Assembly (NCBI GenBank): GCA_026004795.1
Contig: BPJV01000006.1
Span: 186,001-250,000, forward strand
Direction of reading: 5' to 3'
DNA from: Pirellulaceae bacterium
GTDB taxonomy: Bacteria > Planctomycetota > Planctomycetia > Pirellulales > Pirellulaceae
Length of the DNA stretch: 64,000 bases
The translations under genes and the position numbers were made by a program. This document shows, piece by piece, positions 60,466 through 64,000 of the stretch. How positions within the stretch are numbered: the stretch's first letter is position 1; each line of letters opens with the position of its first letter. The notes below the pieces were generated by a model that did not search any database, was not told where the DNA came from, and saw only the letters and a program-made list of their open reading frames with translations.

Positions 60466-61101
60466 TCACGCAGTCGCGACGGCGGTCCCCGCCAACTTCT
60501 CCAACGCCCCCTGAGTAAACACCACGCGCTTGGGGCGCAACAAGGACAGCGCGTTCAAATCGGAGACCGGCAACACCTCCACCCCCGGGATATTGCGAGC
60601 ACTCCTGTACACCTGCGGAGCCAGCGACTCGGTGGCCAGCAACACAGTGCTTCCAGCGAGCCCCAACGCCTTCAATGTCGCGGCCAACTCCTTGGTCTTG
60701 GGGACCTCCATCTCCAGTCGATCGAGCACCAGCACTTCGCCATCACGCAACTTCGACGCCACCGCCATACGCGTCGCCAACTGCACCGCCTTTTTCGGCA
60801 GGCGATAGTAGAACGATCGCGGACGAAGCTGCATCGCATGGCCACCGCCGCGGCGCTGCGGCGCCCGACGCGATCCGGCCCGGGCATTACCAGTACCCTT
60901 CTGGCGATACAGCTTGCGCGTCGAACCAGCCACCTCACCACGCCCCTTCGTCTTCTTCGTCCCCTGACGACGATTGGCCAGATACATCACGACCGCATCG
61001 TGGAGCAACTGACGATTAATGCGCGGCGCGATAGCAGCCGGATCGACATCCACCTTGCCGACCTCAGCACCAGCCCGATCATACACAGTCAACGTAACCA
61101 T
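60466..61101 (-). CDS. rplD: 50S ribosomal protein L4
   Basis: 211-aa protein lining the exit tunnel and, in E. coli, the autoregulator of the S10 operon. VTLTVYDRAGAEVGKV, LLHDAVVMYLANRRQGTKKTKGRGEV, KLYRQKGTGNARAGSRRAPQ and LNALSLLRPKRVVFTQGAL are diagnostic. It follows rplC by 55 bases. Whether it regulates the operon here is unknown, but a leader hairpin exists at 62388-62413. Confidence 0.97.
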   Translation of the reverse strand: MVTLTVYDRAGAEVGKVDVDPAAIAPRINRQLLHDAVVMYLANRRQGTKKTKGRGEVAGSTRKLYRQKGTGNARAGSRRAPQRRGGGHAMQLRPRSFYYRLPKKAVQLATRMAVASKLRDGEVLVLDRLEMEVPKTKELAATLKALGLAGSTVLLATESLAPQVYRSARNIPGVEVLPVSDLNALSLLRPKRVVFTQGALEKLAGTAVATA

Positions 61102-61156
61102 ATGCTCAACTCACCTCATCTAGCAGCCCGACCCCACAGCGGCAGCCACCACAACC

Positions 61157-61843
61157 CTAACCCACCTTATTGGATTGACGGACCACCACATAACCACCAC
61201 GAGGCCCGGGGACTGCACCTCGCACGAGCAACAGATTGTTCTCGGGATCAACCCTAGCAACCTTCAAATTCCGAACCGTGGTCCGCACCGCACCATAATG
61301 CCCAGCCATACGCTTCCCCTTGAACGTACGACCAGGATAAGTACCCATGCTCGTACCACCGGCATGACGATGGCACTTCTTCACACCATGAGAGGCACGC
61401 TGCCCACGGAAATTGTGACGCTTCATCACACCAGCCGTGCCACGCCCCTTGCTCGTCCCAATCACATCGACGGCAGGAACATCCTGAAAGATAGCCGCAG
61501 TAACTTCCGCCCCAACCTCGAGACCGGAAGCCCCCCTCAGCTCTCGCACAAACCGCTTGGGCTCACACCCAGGCTTGGCCGGCACCTCCACCCCAGCCGC
61601 CGCGCGACGCTTCGACCGCTTGCTACTTATAGCCGCCACATGCCCACGCTCGGCACGACTGGCCAACCGCCGCGGCTTATCAAGAAAACCCAGCTGAACA
61701 GCTTCATACCCATCACGCTCGACGGTCTTCACCTGCAACACATGACACGGGCCGACCTCTAGAACCGTCACCGGAACCACCGTTCCGTCTTCCTGGAAAA
61801 TCTGCGTAGTGCCGACCTTGCGGCCCAATATACCTTTGGTCAT
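61157..61843 (-). CDS. rplC: 50S ribosomal protein L3
   Basis: 228-aa protein reaching the peptidyl-transferase centre. TKGILGRKVGTTQIFQEDGTVVPVTV, FVRELRG, VDVIGTSKGRGTAGVMKRHNFRG and SMGTYPGRTFKGKRMAGHYG are diagnostic. ATG at 61843 (MTKGILG) is used; the frame is open to 61882. It follows rpsJ by 155 bases. Confidence 0.97.
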   Translation of the reverse strand: MTKGILGRKVGTTQIFQEDGTVVPVTVLEVGPCHVLQVKTVERDGYEAVQLGFLDKPRRLASRAERGHVAAISSKRSKRRAAAGVEVPAKPGCEPKRFVRELRGASGLEVGAEVTAAIFQDVPAVDVIGTSKGRGTAGVMKRHNFRGQRASHGVKKCHRHAGGTSMGTYPGRTFKGKRMAGHYGAVRTTVRNLKVARVDPENNLLLVRGAVPGPRGGYVVVRQSNKVG

Positions 61844-61998
61844 GTCAGCAATTCCCGTCAAACGCTTGCCAACCGGGACCACCCCTCACCAGGAGCGGTT
61901 ACCCGACGGGCCTCCATCTCATACCTTGACTCACCACAGAACCATGGGCCCACTACACCACACAGCGAACCCAGCAAACCACCCGCCAACCGAGACGA

Positions 61999-62325
61999 TC
62001 AGCGCGACGTGGCCTTGATCTTGATATCCACACCAGCCGGCAAGCTCAACTTATTAAGAGCCTCAATCGTCTTGGCCGTCGCCTGCCGGATGTCGATCAA
62101 TCGCTTGTGAGTGCGAATCTCATACTGCTGCCGAGACTTCTTGTCGATATGCGGCCCGGACAGCACCGTGTAACGCTCAATGCGCGTGGGCAAGGGAATC
62201 GGGCCATGCACTTCGGAGTGCGTCCGCTTGGCAGTATCCACGATCTCCAGCGCGCTCTGATCGAGCACCGCATGATCGTATGCCTCCATCCGAATTCGAA
62301 TGACCTCATGCGAACCAGTCGCCAC
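61999..62325 (-). CDS. rpsJ: 30S ribosomal protein S10
   Basis: 108-aa small-subunit head protein, also NusB's antitermination partner. [38 protein letters not shown] and [31 protein letters not shown]-type text (given in parts) are standard. The start is GTG at 62325. It is the first gene of the S10-spc operon; tufA/fusA/rpsG/rpsL do not lie upstream, and a promoter-like sequence with a leader hairpin is present instead. Confidence 0.95.
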   Translation of the reverse strand: MATGSHEVIRIRMEAYDHAVLDQSALEIVDTAKRTHSEVHGPIPLPTRIERYTVLSGPHIDKKSRQQYEIRTHKRLIDIRQATAKTIEALNKLSLPAGVDIKIKATSR

Positions 62326-62387
62326 GACAGCCCCTCACTAATAAGTACACGCACCGAATGTTACAAACCATGCGGAAAGACACGAGA

Positions 62388-62413
62388 CCACTGCTCCCGG
62401 TGGGCAGCAATGG
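62388..62413 (-). promoter_or_regulatory. Leader hairpin upstream of rpsJ
   Basis: On the minus strand CCATTGCTGCC, loop CACC, GGGAGCAGTGG: an 11-bp stem with one G-U pair and one G-G mismatch. It lies between the promoter-like pair at 62442-62470 and the rpsJ start, so it would be in the 5' leader of the S10 operon. No T run follows it, so it is not a plain terminator. Confidence 0.5.
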
Positions 62414-62441
62414 TTACGTAGTGCCGTTCACGAAGCTCGAA

Positions 62442-62470
62442 AGTTTAAGGATCGTCCTATTGGTCGTCAA
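62442..62470 (-). promoter_or_regulatory. Promoter-like sequence of the S10 operon
   Basis: On the minus strand, TTGACG (62470-62465) and TAAACT (62447-62442) are 17 bases apart. Transcription would begin about 110 bases before the rpsJ start codon. Confidence 0.55.
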
Positions 62471-63252
62471 CGGCAAATGGATCTTCGTTCAAGTTTCTTT
62501 TTTCGTCGTCCGCCGGATCGATTTTGCTGCCGCTGGACAACGTCGACGAGGGGGAGCGGCCAACCCGATGGCACGCGAGCACCGCCCCCTGAGGACACGG
62601 CGTCGATGGCGCTCCAACGAGGCAGCTGCCCGCGTCTTGACGAAGGAAGGTTGCCTCGCGCGGCCCTATGCTACCTGCCGCCGTGCTCCACGGTGCCGTT
62701 CGTTCCAAGTGGTCAATGCCAGGGAAAGCTAGAGCCTGCGCAGCAACCTTGCCGGAGATGCGCACCGGGCCGGCTCCGAAGTCGGCCCCACCTCACGAGC
62801 AACTGTAGACCTCATCGCAAACCTGGCGGAGAAGCACTGATCCAGAGTTCTTTCGAAGCCCCCATAATCGCTGGTCAGTTGCCAAGGGGAGAGCCCCCGC
62901 CGAAAGGACAACCACCACCGGCTGGCTCATGCCGGCGGTAGACGGAGACAGTTAGCCCACAGATGGCTAGCCCTCAGATGGAGCAACAGATGAATTCGGC
63001 AACAACGGACGGCTTCGCCCCCCACGACAGCAAACGTGCGGAACATCGCTGCCCCGGCGAGGCCAATCATCTGAGTACCAGCTAGACACGACCACCGCTG
63101 CCTGACGTCAACGTAGCCCAACGCCGCGCCGGCGGGACTACAGCCTCTTGACCGCCACTGCCAAAAGCCGCGACGACGTCGAAAGCCGGGAAAACGAGGC
63201 GCGATGCTGAGAACAACCTAACCCGGCCCACTGAACCGTGCCACGAATTCGC
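62471..63252. other. Intergenic stretch, no gene seen
   Basis: About 780 bases between the S10 promoter-like sequence and clpS, both read leftwards. Open frames here are Arg/Pro/Ala-rich with no domain. No tRNA, terminator or translation factor gene fragment was recognised. Confidence 0.4.
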
Positions 63253-63609
63253 TCAACACTCCGGTTCGATACTAGCACTCATGCTTCCCGAACACTTCTT
63301 GGCAAACGGATCTTTGCCGAAAGCGTGAATCTGGTCCCGCTTCAGTTCGGCATGCTCCTTGGTGGTGGTCAGTACGATAACCCGGCCCGTGGTGTCGACT
63401 TCCTTGGCCATGGCATAAGCCTTCTCGAAGGAGTAGCCGAAGAGCTGGTGAAGCATCAGAATGACATACTCATACGTGTGCTCTTCGTCATCCCACAGAA
63501 CCACATGGTAGCGCGGCTGCCGCTTCGGCTTGGCTTGCTCCTTCGTTTTGGGTGCCTTGCGAGTCGACACCACGACGTCATCTAAGACGGCTTCGTCCGT
63601 TGCCCCCAT
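63253..63609 (-). CDS. clpS: ATP-dependent Clp protease adaptor ClpS
   Basis: 118-aa N-degron adaptor that hands substrates to ClpA/ClpC. The core from about residue 33 shows YHVVLWDDEEHTYEYVILMLHQLFG and SFEKAYAMAKEVDTTGRVIVLTTTKEHAELKRDQIHAFG, with the family's acidic D-D-x3-T-like pocket and the C-terminal H-x-ELK element. A Lys/Ala-rich N-terminal arm precedes it, and the tail is Ser/Cys-containing. ATG at 63609 has GGAGGG seven bases upstream and is preferred to a GTG at 63624. No clp ATPase gene is adjacent. Confidence 0.92.
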   Translation of the reverse strand: MGATDEAVLDDVVVSTRKAPKTKEQAKPKRQPRYHVVLWDDEEHTYEYVILMLHQLFGYSFEKAYAMAKEVDTTGRVIVLTTTKEHAELKRDQIHAFGKDPFAKKCSGSMSASIEPEC

Positions 63610-63880
63610 CGTTTCGCCCTCCACAGACCATTACTTCTTATCGATCCAACCAGATCGGCACCCCCGATCACCGGTGTTGGACGAGTTTCGACATTTGTTT
63701 GGGCCACGGTGTAATCACCGCGCCCATCCCTCCTGCCTAGCCAAGATGTCGCCCAACTATTGGTGCAGGCAAAGTAGTCACGCGTCGGTTGTGTTGTTTC
63801 CCTGGCCTTACTATTGTAACCAGCATTACGACCGACAAGGCAAGTACACGTGCACCTACCATCGTATCACGGCGGCAAAA

Positions 63881-64000
63881 ATGAATGCTCTGGAAACGAT
63901 CGATCAGTATCTTCGTCAAAGTCAACCTAGACAGCTTGAATTGCTTAACCGCTTGCTGCGCATCCCCAGCATCAGTGCGGATCCGGCATTTGCGGAAGAG
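63881..64000 (+). CDS. M20-family dipeptidase, N-terminal fragment (runs off the window)
   Basis: The first 40 codons from ATG 63881 read MNALETIDQYLRQ..., then LELLNRLLRIPSISADPAFAEE. The segment L-x-IPS-S-DP is typical of the start of M20/ArgE/CPG2-type dipeptidases, which are zinc aminoacylase-like peptidases. The metal-binding residues lie beyond the window edge, so activity cannot be judged. It is divergent from clpS with about 270 bases between them. Confidence 0.65.
   Translation, partial: MNALETIDQYLRQSQPRQLELLNRLLRIPSISADPAFAEE

Overview
The window looks like a chromosomal segment of a GC-rich planctomycete, most likely of the order Pirellulales. The evidence is a very large exported ThuA / membrane-bound dehydrogenase / haem c protein, a BlaR1-type peptidase carrying a DUF1559-like domain, a DUF1080 protein, exported proteins with Gly-rich tails, long tails on several ribosomal proteins, and scattered intergenic inverted repeats of the type seen in this group. 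This placement rests on family knowledge and no database search was possible.

Layout. 1-2065: pyrD and trpS, probably co-transcribed. 2358-3587: a GT4 glycosyltransferase. 4076-6296: a BlaI-type repressor overlapping an M56 peptidase gene, behind a promoter enclosed by an inverted repeat. 6459-6537: a perfect 20-bp inverted repeat. 7122-11540 (-): the giant haem protein. 11889-20107 (-): rpoC and rpoB, without rplJ/rplL. 20994-23781 (-): two cell-envelope proteins of unknown function. 24943-25016: tRNA-Arg(CCG). 25457-34000: housekeeping and catabolic genes (Gfo/Idh/MocA oxidoreductase, RNase D, aldo/keto reductase, inositol monophosphatase-like, CBM9-like, tadA, DUF1080, VanZ-like, a LuxR-type regulator with a degenerate receiver).

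The main landmark is a broken ribosomal superoperon, all on the minus strand. The S10-spc part runs from rpsJ (62325) to secY and adk (49490). The alpha part (rpsM, rpsK, rpoA, rplQ, then rpmG) lies at 37673-34777. In most bacteria adk is followed by map-infA-rpmJ-rpsM. Here that junction holds about 11.8 kb of accessory DNA (37.7-49.5 kb), and rpsM has its own promoter-like sequence. rpsD, rpmD, rpmJ, infA and map are not in the window.

The accessory island holds, from left to right: a thioredoxin-fold protein; a compact four-gene operon read leftwards (unknown 440-aa protein, PLD-like nuclease, unknown 189-aa protein, SNF2/RapA-like helicase) that looks like an undescribed defence system; an AbiE toxin-antitoxin pair lying between two copies of the 3' end of one hypothetical gene; a frameshifted DUF6338-type membrane gene overlapping a small proline-rich ORF; and an RHS-repeat remnant. 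adk at the right border carries an apparent one-base insertion in its P-loop, either a sequence error or a real defect.

The right end has clpS (-) and the first 40 codons of an M20-type dipeptidase (+). No CRISPR array, rRNA or intact transposase was seen.
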